64,000 bases of DNA from Shewanella intestini (lineage in GTDB: Bacteria > Pseudomonadota > Gammaproteobacteria > Enterobacterales > Shewanellaceae). The notes beneath the pieces were generated by a model that worked only from the letters and a program-made list of their open reading frames with translations, had not been told where the DNA came from and did no database searches. The DNA lies in assembly GCF_018221465.1 (NCBI RefSeq), contig NZ_JAAIKR010000007.1, forward strand, positions 123,420-187,419, written 5' to 3'. A program made the translations under genes and the position numbers. Of this stretch, positions 1 to 8,841 are shown one piece after another. The number at the start of each line of letters is the position of its first letter. Positions within the stretch are counted from its first letter, which is position 1.

Positions 1-1
1 G

Positions 2-2098
2 GTGACAGCGGGCAACATGGACTCGATGATTAACCGTTACACTGCAGACCGAAGAATGCGTCATGACGATGCCTATACCGCTGGCAATATTGGCGGTAAG
101 CGTCCTGACCGCGCGGTCACGGTGTACACCCAACGTTGTAAAGAAGCCTTTAAAGACGTTCCTGTTGTGATTGGTGGCATTGAAGCCAGTTTACGCCGTA
201 TTGCACATTATGATTATTGGTCGGACAAAGTACGTAAGAGTGTGATTTCAGACTCCAAGGCCGATATTTTAATTTACGGTAATGCCGAGCGACCATTAAT
301 AGATATTGCCCACCGTTTAGGGCGCGGCGATAACATTAAAGAAATGACCGATATTCGCGGCACCACGGTCATGTTGCGCGATCCCTTAATGGGTTGGAAA
401 GGCATGGATTCACGTAAAATCGACCAATTACATAAAATTGATCCGATCCCTAACCCTTATGGCGCTGATGATGTTGGCTGTGAAAAATTATCTGGGCCGA
501 CAGACAAAAAGATTTTCGACAACGACGCGCCCAAAGCTATTTCGGTGCAGCCATCACGGCCAAAACCGTGGGAAAAAACCTACGTATTATTGCCTGCTTA
601 CGACAAAGTAAAAGATGACAAATATCTATACGCCCATGCGTCGCGTATTTTACATCAAGAACAAAATCCTGGCTGTGCACGTGCGTTATTCCAACGTCAC
701 GACCAACATCGTGGTGTTTGGGTTAACCCTCCAGCATGGCCATTAAATACTGATGAAATGGATGCTGTTTTTGATATGGCTTATAAACGGGTGCCACATC
801 CTCGTTACGGTAAAGAAAAAATTCCTGCTTATGACATGATCAAAACGTCGATTAACATTATGCGCGGCTGCTTTGGTGGTTGTTCATTTTGCTCGATTAC
901 TGAACATGAAGGGCGAATTATTCAAAGTCGCTCGCAAGAGTCCATTATTAAAGAAATTAAAGACATTCAAGACAAGGTACCCGGTTTTACAGGGGTGATT
1001 TCAGATCTTGGTGGCCCAACGGCCAATATGTACCGTTTAGGTTGCTCAAGTGAAAAGGCAGAAACGACTTGCCGACGCTTGTCTTGTGTTTACCCTGCTA
1101 TTTGTGGCCATTTAAATACTGACCACAAACACACGGTTGATTTATATCGCGCCGCGCGTGATGTACCCGGTATTAAGAAGGTATTAATTGCTTCAGGGGT
1201 GCGTTACGACTTAGCCACTGAAGACCCTGATTATGTAAGAGAGTTGGCTCGACATCATGTTGGTGGCTATTTAAAAATTGCCCCAGAGCACACGGAAGAA
1301 GGCCCATTAAGTAAAATGATGAAGCCGGGAATGGGCACTTATGACCGCTTTAAAACGTTGTTTGATAAGTTCTCTAAAGAAGCCGGTAAAGAACAGTTCT
1401 TAATTCCATACTTTATTTCAGCGCACCCTGGCACCACAGATGAAGACATGGTCAATTTGGCGTTATGGCTTAAAAGTCAGAAGTTTAAACTTGACCAAGT
1501 GCAAAACTTTTATCCGTCGCCAATGGCAAATGCCACCACCATTTATCACACTGAATTAAATTCATTGCGCAATGTTAAGCACACCAGTGAGCAAGTGAGC
1601 GTACCTAAGAAAGGCCGTCAACGTAAGTTGCACAAGTTCTTGTTGCGTTATCACGATCCATTAGGCTGGCCGATGATCCGCGAAGCATTAATTGCCATGG
1701 GTAAAGAGTCATTAATTGGTAATGGTCCGCAGCATTTGGTGCCACCAGAAACCCGTAATGAAAAGAATCGCGGCAAGTGGGGACAAAAAAATAAACCCAC
1801 TGCCAAAGTTGCCAATGGTAAAAAAGGCTTAACTCGTTTTTCTGATAACCAGTTTACAGACCGTACAGATGCTAAAAACAGTGATAAAACGGGCAATGGC
1901 AACAGTGGTAAGAAAGGCAAAAACAATAGCGGCGCAAATAATACCAATAACGTTAATGCTAATAGCGCTAATCAGTCACGTCGTAAAGGCAGTACTGGCT
2001 CGCCAGCAAAAGCGGGGCAGGGTAAGTCGTCAGCGGGTGGACAGCAAAAACGTTCGAAAAAAAACGTATGGGGCACAACGCCTAAACATCAGCGTTAG
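2..2098 (+). CDS. ygiQ: YgiQ family radical SAM protein (5' end missing)
   Basis: The reading frame is open from the left edge, so the N-terminus lies outside the window and the first GTG at position 2 is not a convincing start. The visible 698 residues carry the radical SAM cluster motif CxxxCxxC (Cys290, Cys294, Cys297 of the visible part), which binds a 4Fe-4S cluster and S-adenosylmethionine. The surrounding text (IRGCFGGC-like, then ITEHEGR and [17 protein letters not shown]) is typical of the YgiQ/UPF0313 family, whose biochemical role is unproven. The last 100 or so residues are a low-complexity tail rich in Lys, Asn, Gly and Ser, common in this family and probably disordered. A strong bidirectional terminator follows. 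I am sure of the family, not of any substrate. Confidence 0.9.
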   Translation: MTAGNMDSMINRYTADRRMRHDDAYTAGNIGGKRPDRAVTVYTQRCKEAFKDVPVVIGGIEASLRRIAHYDYWSDKVRKSVISDSKADILIYGNAERPLIDIAHRLGRGDNIKEMTDIRGTTVMLRDPLMGWKGMDSRKIDQLHKIDPIPNPYGADDVGCEKLSGPTDKKIFDNDAPKAISVQPSRPKPWEKTYVLLPAYDKVKDDKYLYAHASRILHQEQNPGCARALFQRHDQHRGVWVNPPAWPLNTDEMDAVFDMAYKRVPHPRYGKEKIPAYDMIKTSINIMRGCFGGCSFCSITEHEGRIIQSRSQESIIKEIKDIQDKVPGFTGVISDLGGPTANMYRLGCSSEKAETTCRRLSCVYPAICGHLNTDHKHTVDLYRAARDVPGIKKVLIASGVRYDLATEDPDYVRELARHHVGGYLKIAPEHTEEGPLSKMMKPGMGTYDRFKTLFDKFSKEAGKEQFLIPYFISAHPGTTDEDMVNLALWLKSQKFKLDQVQNFYPSPMANATTIYHTELNSLRNVKHTSEQVSVPKKGRQRKLHKFLLRYHDPLGWPMIREALIAMGKESLIGNGPQHLVPPETRNEKNRGKWGQKNKPTAKVANGKKGLTRFSDNQFTDRTDAKNSDKTGNGNSGKKGKNNSGANNTNNVNANSANQSRRKGSTGSPAKAGQGKSSAGGQQKRSKKNVWGTTPKHQR

Positions 2099-2132
2099 CT
2101 ATGTAACTGCGGATATTGACAATAAAGCATAA

Positions 2133-2162
2133 AAAAATGGCAACCACTAGGTTGCCATTTTT
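2133..2162. terminator. Bidirectional rho-independent terminator
   Basis: A perfect 13-bp stem (2133-2145 with 2150-2162) has loop ACTA, with an A-run on the left and a T-run on the right. It sits between the convergent ygiQ and porin genes and can terminate both. Confidence 0.85.
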
Positions 2163-2185
2163 GTATCACTTATTAAAAAGCGCTA

Positions 2186-3295
2186 TTAGCTTTTCCAAGT
2201 CATATCGAAGTTGTAACGTAGACCGACAGTTACAGCGTTGTCAGTGTCTTTTGCACTTGAGTCGAAATCTGTGCGTAAGTATTCTAAGTGAACACATACG
2301 TTTGATGCAGGTAACCATTCAAATGTTGTGTTGTAGCTTTTGAATTTACGGCTTGAAAGATTGTCGATACCGTCATCAAACAGAGATACACCCGCTTTTA
2401 CATCGTAATGCGCAGCTAATGGGAATGTAGCAACTAAATCAGCAGTGTGACCGTTGTTGTCTTGTGCATCTGCAGTTTTCCAAGATTGATCAACATTGTG
2501 ATCAGTTACTTGGTAGCTACCAGCAACATAAATGCCATTATCAAAGCTATACGCTGCAACACCGCCTAGTAAGTCTTTGTTTTGACCAACAGTGTTTTCT
2601 GTTGACACATAACCTAAACCTAAGTGCAATTTGTCAAGGTCATAACCTACTGCAACGTTATACATGTCAACAGTTTGGCCATTGTTACCACCAGTTGCTC
2701 CGCCGTACTCGCCATCAAACATTGCACCTGCAATGAAAGTCACGCCAGATGCAGACACTTGGTAATTAACAGAGTTGCTCATGAAGAATGGGGCAGCTTC
2801 GTTATAACCAAATGGGCTGTTGCTGTTGTTGAAGATATCAACATAAGAACCTACTACAGTGTATTGTGCAGGACGTTGACGACCGATAGATACTGAACCG
2901 TAATCAGTTGCTAAACCAACGTAAGCAAGACGTGCTTTACCAAAATCACCATTGTGAGACATGTCTACACTCCATTCGCCGTCAGCGAATACAGAAAGAC
3001 CGTCAGAAATTTGAGTGCTGGCTTTAATACCGATGCGAGAAAGTGCATCACCCACATCCCAATTAGATTCATTGGCAGTATTGTGAGTTAAAGTAGGGCG
3101 TAGTGAACCGTAAAGGCTAACAGAGCTGTTTTTGAAAGAAGAAGTCGTTGTTGCAGCAGGTGCATTAACAGATTCAAGTTGTTGAACACGTGCGTTCAAA
3201 GTAGCAACTTGCTGTTCTAAAGACTGCTCTGCAGCAGATGCATTGAAGCAAACAGCACTAACGGCAACAGCCACTAAAGTTTGAATAGTTTTCAT
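2186..3295 (-). CDS. Outer-membrane porin with N-terminal coiled coil
   Basis: The 369-residue product begins with a clear Sec signal peptide (MKTIQTLVAVAVSAVCFNASA). A short heptad-rich segment follows (about residues 22-45, EQSLEQQVATLNARVQQLES), then a beta-barrel pattern opening with SVSLYGSLRPTL and containing many alternating hydrophobic strands. This is the layout of gammaproteobacterial general porins, which form trimeric diffusion channels for small solutes. The ribosome site AAGAAGG lies just upstream of ATG 3295. The last residues are YNFDMTWKS rather than a terminal Phe, the usual BamA recognition residue. It lies downstream of, and on the same strand as, the molybdoenzyme operon, separated by a GC-rich hairpin, so it may admit the enzyme's substrate; that is inference. 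Confidence 0.85.
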   Translation of the reverse strand: MKTIQTLVAVAVSAVCFNASAAEQSLEQQVATLNARVQQLESVNAPAATTTSSFKNSSVSLYGSLRPTLTHNTANESNWDVGDALSRIGIKASTQISDGLSVFADGEWSVDMSHNGDFGKARLAYVGLATDYGSVSIGRQRPAQYTVVGSYVDIFNNSNSPFGYNEAAPFFMSNSVNYQVSASGVTFIAGAMFDGEYGGATGGNNGQTVDMYNVAVGYDLDKLHLGLGYVSTENTVGQNKDLLGGVAAYSFDNGIYVAGSYQVTDHNVDQSWKTADAQDNNGHTADLVATFPLAAHYDVKAGVSLFDDGIDNLSSRKFKSYNTTFEWLPASNVCVHLEYLRTDFDSSAKDTDNAVTVGLRYNFDMTWKS

Positions 3296-3397
3296 GTATA
3301 ACCTTCTTATAAATAAATTTTATGTGCAAAAAACAACCTCTTATGAGACATAAGGGCAGGACGCACTATTACTTTGATACAGGAGATAGATTGAGAT

Positions 3398-3421
3398 GCT
3401 CACCACCTAGTGGTGGTGAGC
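3398..3421. other. GC-rich hairpin between cytochrome b gene and porin
   Basis: A perfect 10-bp stem (GCTCACCACC with GGTGGTGAGC) has loop TAGT. It lies 22 bp downstream of the cytochrome b stop codon on the minus strand. No T-run follows on that strand, so it is not a standard intrinsic terminator; it may stabilise or process mRNA, or act as a partial terminator before the porin. Confidence 0.55.
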
Positions 3422-3442
3422 GAGTGTTAAATACGCGGTTGG

Positions 3443-4513
3443 TTAAACTTTACCCGCGTCTTTAAGCTCTTTGTACCAAACATTGTGGTGTTGTTTGGCC
3501 CAGTTTTCATCACAGTAACCGGTAGTCATGTTGCTCATACTGCCTTCTGACATGACAGTTGCCATGAAGAAGTGGACTACAGCAAATGCACTGATGATGA
3601 TGGTTGCAGTAATGTGGATAGCAAGCATTAGATTTGCCGCGTTTTTAGACACGTCAAATGTTTCTGGGTACATCATGACTAGACCAGAAGCCACCATTAA
3701 TCCGCCACCAATTGCAAAGGTCCAGAAGAACAGTTTTTCACCAGCGTTAGCAAAACCTGCGTCTGGGTGAACTTTTTTGCCAAAGTTCAGGTAACCACCA
3801 AGTTTAGCAAACCATTTTAAATCGTAGCTTGCAGGCATTTGTTTTGGGAACCAAGCCAATACCATTAGCACGTAGCCAACGATGAAAGGCCAAGCCATTA
3901 ATCCGTGTAAGCTGCTTGCAATACCCACTAAACCAGCCCAACCATATACGTTGGTAGATGGTTCAATGTAGAAGCGACCTAAACCAAGGACTAATCCTGT
4001 GAAAATCAATGCGATACAAGAGATAGCACCTAACCAGTGAATGCTGATGCTAAAGCCAGACCAACGCTTGATAAGTTTGCCAGAGAAACCTTTTTCAAGG
4101 CGTGAAATGCCATTGAAAAGAACAAATAGAATGAATAGGCCAGCAACAATGAAGATGCTTGCAAATTCTAAGAACGCAAAAGTACCTGAGTTGTTAAGGT
4201 AACCTAAGGTTGCTTCATTTTGTGCTTCAGGCAGTTCAGCAGGCATTAACATTGCCGCTTGTTGTGGCATACCTTGGCTTTCAACTAAGTTGTAATCGCC
4301 ATTGTTTGCACCTACAAGTGTTTGTTGGTGAGGTAGGTTTTCAAATCCAGGGTGACCATCAAGTTTATGGTGAGTACCTTGGGCTGGGCCTACATTAATT
4401 TTTTGCCACTCTTGTGGCTGCAGCTTTGCGTTGTCTGCAGTAGCAGCCATTGCCGCAGAAGAGACAAATAGGCTGATTACAATAAAACTAAATAATCTTA
4501 TTGCTTTGCTCAT
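3443..4513 (-). CDS. b-type cytochrome, formate dehydrogenase gamma-subunit family (membrane anchor)
   Basis: This is the likely membrane quinone-reactive subunit of the molybdoenzyme encoded upstream. I place the start at ATG 4513, giving 356 residues, because it follows AAAGGAG and opens a signal peptide (MSKAIRLFSFIVISLFVSSAAMA). A longer frame begins at 4585 but lacks these. Residues of roughly 24-115 form a periplasmic segment like that of FdhC-type gamma subunits. Several membrane helices follow, with histidines able to bind two b hemes (SIHWLGA, SLHGLMAW, LAIHITA, VVHFF). The gene is separated from the TorD-like gene by 114 bp containing two hairpins. Formate dehydrogenase annotation would rest on this subunit only. 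The catalytic partner is more DmsA-like, so the reaction is uncertain. Confidence 0.85.
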   Translation of the reverse strand: MSKAIRLFSFIVISLFVSSAAMAATADNAKLQPQEWQKINVGPAQGTHHKLDGHPGFENLPHQQTLVGANNGDYNLVESQGMPQQAAMLMPAELPEAQNEATLGYLNNSGTFAFLEFASIFIVAGLFILFVLFNGISRLEKGFSGKLIKRWSGFSISIHWLGAISCIALIFTGLVLGLGRFYIEPSTNVYGWAGLVGIASSLHGLMAWPFIVGYVLMVLAWFPKQMPASYDLKWFAKLGGYLNFGKKVHPDAGFANAGEKLFFWTFAIGGGLMVASGLVMMYPETFDVSKNAANLMLAIHITATIIISAFAVVHFFMATVMSEGSMSNMTTGYCDENWAKQHHNVWYKELKDAGKV

Positions 4514-4526
4514 GAAAAACTCCTTT

Positions 4527-4593
4527 ACGACAATATTTGTCGTTTCACTAAGGACCGCCCCGTGAACCATTTTTAGGTCCAGCAAGGGCTGGA
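4527..4593 (-). other. Two hairpins in the leader of the cytochrome b gene
   Basis: ACGACAA/TTGTCGT (4527-4533 with 4537-4543, loop TAT) and TCCAGC/GCTGGA (4578-4583 with 4588-4593, loop AAGG) lie between the chaperone stop and the cytochrome start. The first is close to the ribosome site of the cytochrome gene and could tune its translation relative to the upstream genes; this is inference. Confidence 0.4.
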
Positions 4594-4627
4594 TATCGTC
4601 AAATTTTACAGTAAGTTAAACAACTAA

Positions 4628-5215
4628 TTACTGTACTTGATCAGTGATAAAATCGTGTAGCTCAGTGGCCAGTAAACGCCAGAATGCTAATGTTGCATGC
4701 GCTTGCATACCTTCACAAAAGCGAACATACCAAAGACCTAAATGGGCCTGCATAAATTCATTTGCGATAAGTTGCAGTTCAGCTGCGTTTTCAACATTTC
4801 CAGCCGCTTTCTGTTCGCTAGCTAATGCATGGACACAGTAAAGAAACTCAAGTTCGTTCCCAATATAGTCGGCGGGTTCACCTTGTTTTTCATCTAAGGT
4901 AAGACCGATTTGTTGGTAGAAATCAGCAACAGCTGCAGTTTCTTTGGTGTTAACCATGTGATTGCCACTTAAGTACACAGACTCATATGGGGCAACCAAC
5001 AACTTGTACGGTCCAATACACATGCGGTTGAAGTCATACTCCAATTCCGATGGATCAGCGACATATTTCAACGCTTCTTCAAGCAAAGGGCTTTGGGGTT
5101 TTTCTGCTTGTAAATAAGCAACTAAACTTGCAATAGATTCCTTTGCAGATGGAGCATACATCATTGATTTAAATGCATAGTATGCGTTTGCAGTTGGACC
5201 ATACTGAGTCGTCAT
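4628..5215 (-). CDS. TorD/DmsD-type molybdoenzyme maturation chaperone
   Basis: The 195-residue, all-alpha-looking protein carries family marks: the GPYKLLVAPYESVYLSG segment (about residues 68-84), then GEPADYIGNELEFL, where the usual P-D-H has become P-A-D-Y, and FMQAHLGLWYVRFCEGM. Such chaperones bind the twin-arginine signal and the apo form of a molybdoenzyme in the cytoplasm until the cofactor is inserted and export can proceed. The start codon overlaps the ferredoxin gene's stop by one base (TAATG), indicating translational coupling. Its expected client is the 739-residue TAT-signal protein two genes upstream. It could also serve the divergent TtrA-like enzyme, which has no chaperone beside it. 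Confidence 0.85.
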   Translation of the reverse strand: MTTQYGPTANAYYAFKSMMYAPSAKESIASLVAYLQAEKPQSPLLEEALKYVADPSELEYDFNRMCIGPYKLLVAPYESVYLSGNHMVNTKETAAVADFYQQIGLTLDEKQGEPADYIGNELEFLYCVHALASEQKAAGNVENAAELQLIANEFMQAHLGLWYVRFCEGMQAHATLAFWRLLATELHDFITDQVQ

Positions 5216-5760
5216 TATGCACGTTCCTTAATAATCACCATGTTAGGTTTTGTGATGCTATCTGTGTAACCAATGCCTTCTTTACTTGCAGAAGGTTTTT
5301 TCAAGGTTTCATTCAAGTTACCTGTTTTTAAACACTCTACAGGACAACCTGATACACATGCTGGTTGCATACCGCGGTCAAGTAATTCGACACACATGTT
5401 ACATTTGTCTGCTTTACCATCGTCTTCACGAATGCTAACAGCAGAATATGGACATGCTTCAGTACAAAGGCCACAGCCATCACACTTTTCACGGTCAAGC
5501 ACAACGATACCGTCTTCACGAGTATGGTAAGCCTTAGTAGGACAAACCATGAGACATGCTGGATTTTCACAATGCATGCAAGAGTGTGATAACCACACAT
5601 CTTTAGAGCCATCTTTATGCTCAACTTCGTAACGATCTACTTTACGAAAACGGTGGTTTTCAGGTAGTTCGTTATGGATTTGACAAGCAACAGTACATGC
5701 TTGACAACCCACACAGTTTTCTTGTCTGAAAACAAAACCAACTTTATGATTTACTGACAT
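5215..5760 (-). CDS. Four-cluster ferredoxin subunit, DmsB-like
   Basis: The 181-residue protein has four Cys clusters: CVGCQACTVAC near the N-terminus, CMHCENPACLMVC, CDGCGLCTEACPYSAV, and CNMCVELLDRGMQPACVSGCP. This is the DmsB/PsrB/FdhB pattern of subunits that carry four 4Fe-4S clusters between the Mo subunit and the membrane anchor. It has no signal peptide, so it probably rides out of the cell through TAT together with the Mo subunit. A good ribosome site (AAGGGG) precedes the ATG. It lies 10 bp downstream of the Mo gene and overlaps the chaperone gene by one base. Confidence 0.9.
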   Translation of the reverse strand: MSVNHKVGFVFRQENCVGCQACTVACQIHNELPENHRFRKVDRYEVEHKDGSKDVWLSHSCMHCENPACLMVCPTKAYHTREDGIVVLDREKCDGCGLCTEACPYSAVSIREDDGKADKCNMCVELLDRGMQPACVSGCPVECLKTGNLNETLKKPSASKEGIGYTDSITKPNMVIIKERA

Positions 5761-5770
5761 TTTCTACCCC

Positions 5771-7990
5771 TTAAACCTTAGTAATATCAACACGAGTTGA
5801 GTGATAAGCTGAACAGCCACCCATATCGGTTAACTTGTCCGTAGTCAGGACGTTGGTTGAACCATCTGGGTCATTCGGGTTCATACGACGCCAGTTATTT
5901 TTAGGTGTCATAACGGTTCCTACTGGAACCTGGCCAGAAACTTGCGCAGTAAATACTGCTTCACCACGTTGGTTTTTCAATTTAATGCGGTCGTTATTTT
6001 TAATGCCTAAACGTTTTGCATCATCAGTGTTTAATTTCACCATGTACGCAGGGAAGTTACGGATGTACTTCACGTTGTAGAAAGCACTGTTAGCACGTTG
6101 TGGAATCGCTGGAGAAATCATACGGAAAGGTAATGATTTTTCTTCAGGGATCATTTCGTCTTCTGGTAAACCGAAGTCGATCACTGGGTGGTAACCTGCG
6201 TCTTTCATTTTTTGAGACCAAAGCTCAATCTTACCGCTTGGCGTTTTGAATTTACCGCTAGCTAGGTAAGGTTTTTCTTCCCAAACTGTTACGAACTTCT
6301 CTTTAATGATTTGATCGTAAGTGATACCAGCATTTTTAAATGCAGGCATGTCAGTATCAAGGAAGTCACGTAGAATTTGTTCATAATCCACTTGCATTTC
6401 TGGATGATGACCAACGCCCATGTGTTGACCTAATTCTTTGAAGAATATCCAGTTATCTTTAGATTCACCTAAAGGCTCGATAACTTTTTCAGACGTTTGC
6501 ATGTGATACCAGTTGTAATCGGTACCCATGTCTGGCATTTCAAACTGAGTTGTTGATGGTACGATGATATCGGCAAGTTCTGCGGTATCTGTCATCAAGA
6601 AATCATGTACAACTAAGAACAAGTCATCACGCATTGCGCCGCGGCGACATGCATTTGAGTCTGGCGCAACTGCAACGAAGTTACCGTTGTAGTTAATCAC
6701 AGCCTTAATAGGTTTGATTGGTTTGCCATAAGCCGTTGGATTCGTTGGATGCAATGCTTTTGCAATCTCTGTCATGTTGACATGACCAACTGTATCAGGG
6801 TTCGGATGGATATGATCCGCACGGCCTTTAGAGTAGTTTAAGCTGTCATCGGCTTGGGTGTTATCGTAGATGAAACCGTTACCAATTTTACCAAACTGAC
6901 CCGCAATTGCGTGCATCATAGAGATAGCACGAGACATACGAGCACCGTTATAGTTACGTTGCATACCGTAGCCTAAACGGATTACTGAAAGTTCAGATTC
7001 GCCATAAACTTTAGCAAATTCAAACATTTTCTGTCTTGGTACACCGGTTACTTTTTCAATTTCGTCGTAAGACATTTCGTCAAGACGTTTAAGTAACTCG
7101 TCATAGCCTATGGTGTTCTTTTTAATGAACTCATGGTCAACTAAATCTTTTTCTACAAGATACTTCATGATACCTGTTGCAAGGTGAGTATCTGTACTTG
7201 GAATTGGTTGTAACCAAATATCAGCTTGAGAAGCAATCGGGGTACGCATTGGGTTAACAACCAATAATTTAGCGCCTTTATCACGCGCTTGGTTGATGAA
7301 CTTAATACCATGTACGTTAGTTGCTGTTTCGTTTTGACCCCAAGCGATATAACAATTGGTATGAATATTGTCATATGGATCTGGACCTTGGTAAGTACCA
7401 GTGGTCGCAGTTAGACCTTCGTAAGCGGCGAATACACACACTTTACGGTCTAATTTACGTGAACCAATTGCGTTGAAGAAACGGCTAGGTCCGCCGTATT
7501 TACCGATAACGCCTTCATGGCCAGAGTAGCTGTATGGAAGAATTGAATCAGCACCATGTTCTTTAATGATACTTTTTAGCTTGTCACTAATTTTCTTGTA
7601 TGCATCATCCCAAGTAATACGACGCCATTTACCTTCGCCTTTTTTACCTGCACGTTCCATTGGGTGAAGAATACGATCTGCTGCATAGGTATATTGCACA
7701 TAAGCAGTACCTTTAACACAAGGAGCAGTACCCATTTTCTTCAATTCACTGGCGCCTTCGACGTATGTCATACGGCCATTTTGAACAGTGAACTTTAACA
7801 AACAGCGGTCAGCACAGTTACGTTGACACGTGTGATATTTAATTTCACCTTCGCGTTTAAGTAACTTTTCTGGAGCGCCACCACGTGGTGCTGTTGATGC
7901 ATTTGCAACACCAGGCACCAAGCCTGACAACGTGCCTACAACCGAAGTTGCTCCGACACCTTGTAGGAATGCGCGTCTATCGATTTTCAT
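5771..7990 (-). CDS. TAT-exported molybdopterin oxidoreductase, catalytic subunit (DmsA/PhsA-like, substrate unknown)
   Basis: The 739-residue protein starts with a twin-arginine signal (DRRAFLQG, then a hydrophobic stretch to about residue 31). An N-terminal 4Fe-4S motif CxxxCxxxC (HTCQRNCADRC) is completed by the Cys of APCVKG. The bis-MGD oxidoreductase core follows (WGQNETATNVHG, KLLVVNPMRTPIA), with the C-terminal molydopterin dinucleotide-binding domain from about residue 620. Cys185 in VCVFAAYEG sits about where the protein ligand to Mo is expected; true DMSO reductases use Ser. That points to a polysulfide, thiosulfate or formate-type site, or to an uncharacterised clade. Operon partners are a DmsB-like ferredoxin, a TorD-like chaperone and an FdhC-like cytochrome b. 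I cannot name the substrate. Confidence 0.88.
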   Translation of the reverse strand: MKIDRRAFLQGVGATSVVGTLSGLVPGVANASTAPRGGAPEKLLKREGEIKYHTCQRNCADRCLLKFTVQNGRMTYVEGASELKKMGTAPCVKGTAYVQYTYAADRILHPMERAGKKGEGKWRRITWDDAYKKISDKLKSIIKEHGADSILPYSYSGHEGVIGKYGGPSRFFNAIGSRKLDRKVCVFAAYEGLTATTGTYQGPDPYDNIHTNCYIAWGQNETATNVHGIKFINQARDKGAKLLVVNPMRTPIASQADIWLQPIPSTDTHLATGIMKYLVEKDLVDHEFIKKNTIGYDELLKRLDEMSYDEIEKVTGVPRQKMFEFAKVYGESELSVIRLGYGMQRNYNGARMSRAISMMHAIAGQFGKIGNGFIYDNTQADDSLNYSKGRADHIHPNPDTVGHVNMTEIAKALHPTNPTAYGKPIKPIKAVINYNGNFVAVAPDSNACRRGAMRDDLFLVVHDFLMTDTAELADIIVPSTTQFEMPDMGTDYNWYHMQTSEKVIEPLGESKDNWIFFKELGQHMGVGHHPEMQVDYEQILRDFLDTDMPAFKNAGITYDQIIKEKFVTVWEEKPYLASGKFKTPSGKIELWSQKMKDAGYHPVIDFGLPEDEMIPEEKSLPFRMISPAIPQRANSAFYNVKYIRNFPAYMVKLNTDDAKRLGIKNNDRIKLKNQRGEAVFTAQVSGQVPVGTVMTPKNNWRRMNPNDPDGSTNVLTTDKLTDMGGCSAYHSTRVDITKV

Positions 7991-8037
7991 ATATATTCCC
8001 CATTTTTATAACGGCGATGAACCGCTAATTACTTTTT

Positions 8038-8068
8038 ATTTGCTGGTAATCAAGTTAAACCAGCAAAT
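8038..8068. promoter_or_regulatory. 10-bp inverted repeat upstream of the molybdoenzyme operon
   Basis: ATTTGCTGGT and ACCAGCAAAT are separated by 11 bp, about 50 bp upstream of ATG 7990. It may be a dimeric regulator site overlapping an FNR-like sequence, or an mRNA leader hairpin if transcription starts further upstream. Confidence 0.45.
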
Positions 8069-8644
8069 TAATACGCTTAAATAGTTAAACGTATAAAAAG
8101 GTTAATTAATTAATTCCTAGTTAAACAAACCCTGCTAATTAATTTTTATTCATATTTATGTTCTACATCCAACATTTAAAACTTTATTGTTTTGTTAACT
8201 TAATTTAATGAATTTTTATTAATAATATAGGTTGGCAGTATTTAATTTATTGGAATTAACTAATTCATTTGCTGCGGGAAGGATAATCTATTTATTTAGA
8301 ATTTTATTCAGTGTTTCCGATCACACTTTAATAAAGGAGAATTTTATTAATTTGACACATGTCTAATCATTAGTAAGTACCTCCTTTTGTGAGGCATTTT
8401 TAATGTTTCTTGGGTTGCTTGCAGCGTATAATACGTTGTAGTAGTTGGCTTTCAGGGTGTTTCACATTTTTTGGTAGTGTCGTCTCTTGCTTTGGTGGAT
8501 ATCTCTTTATGTTTATTCTTAGTAAGTGTGTTAGCGTTTTTTTTGACGCTTCCTACCTTTCTTTTAATATCGAGTTCTATATTAAAAGATGCCTGCTATA
8601 TATTGAGGCGAGGTTGGTTAACTAGGTAGTTTGTTTTTTAATAA

Positions 8645-8701
8645 CTGTTTTATTGTTTATCATGATTTGATAGCTGTTTAATTATTTATCGTAATTTAAT
8701 A
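8645..8701. repeat. Imperfect tandem direct repeat, period 29 bp, upstream of ttrB-like gene
   Basis: Two 28-base copies, 8645-8672 and 8674-8701, each begin CTGTTT and match at 23 of 28 positions. They end about 140 bp before the ttrB-like start. AACTGTT at 8643 and AACAGTT at 8703 flank the block in inverted orientation. Tandem sites about 2.7 helical turns apart suggest cooperative binding by an activator; the regulator is unknown. Confidence 0.5.
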
Positions 8702-8841
8702 TAACAGTTGTCGTGATTGTTTTAACCTGTTCTTATTTTGTTCGGGTTGAATTAAACAGCTGAGTGATGTTGGTTAGTATATAAAAGTCCAAGTGTGATT
8801 ACATTTGAGTTTAAGTTTTTATGATTTTTTAAGGCTGAGTT

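Larger units (their letters stand above)
7991..8841. other. Long AT-rich divergent regulatory region
   Basis: About 850 bp separate two divergent respiratory operons. Besides the repeats listed separately, it contains three copies of GTTAAAC (8054, 8084, 8120) and GTTAATTAATTAATT at 8101-8115, which resembles the ArcA recognition element. TTGCTGGTAATCAA at 8040-8053 is one base off the FNR consensus half-sites, but lies inside the inverted repeat. A short frame at 8410-8625 lacks a family signature and codon character, and I do not treat it as a gene. Redox control by ArcA, FNR or CRP would fit the genes, but is inference from short motifs. Confidence 0.45.

Noticed and set aside
5337-5624. 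Cys-rich 95-residue frame on the same strand as the ferredoxin gene
   Set aside because: It is an alternate frame inside the four-cluster ferredoxin gene, which has the far better motif content.
8410-8625. 71-residue frame in the divergent region
   Set aside because: It is hydrophobic, Cys/Phe/Ser-rich and of AT-rich composition, with no ribosome site or family pattern; most likely chance.
8786-8812. TGTGATTACATTTGAG considered as a CRP site before ttrB
   Set aside because: Only the left half matches; the right half has one of five bases.
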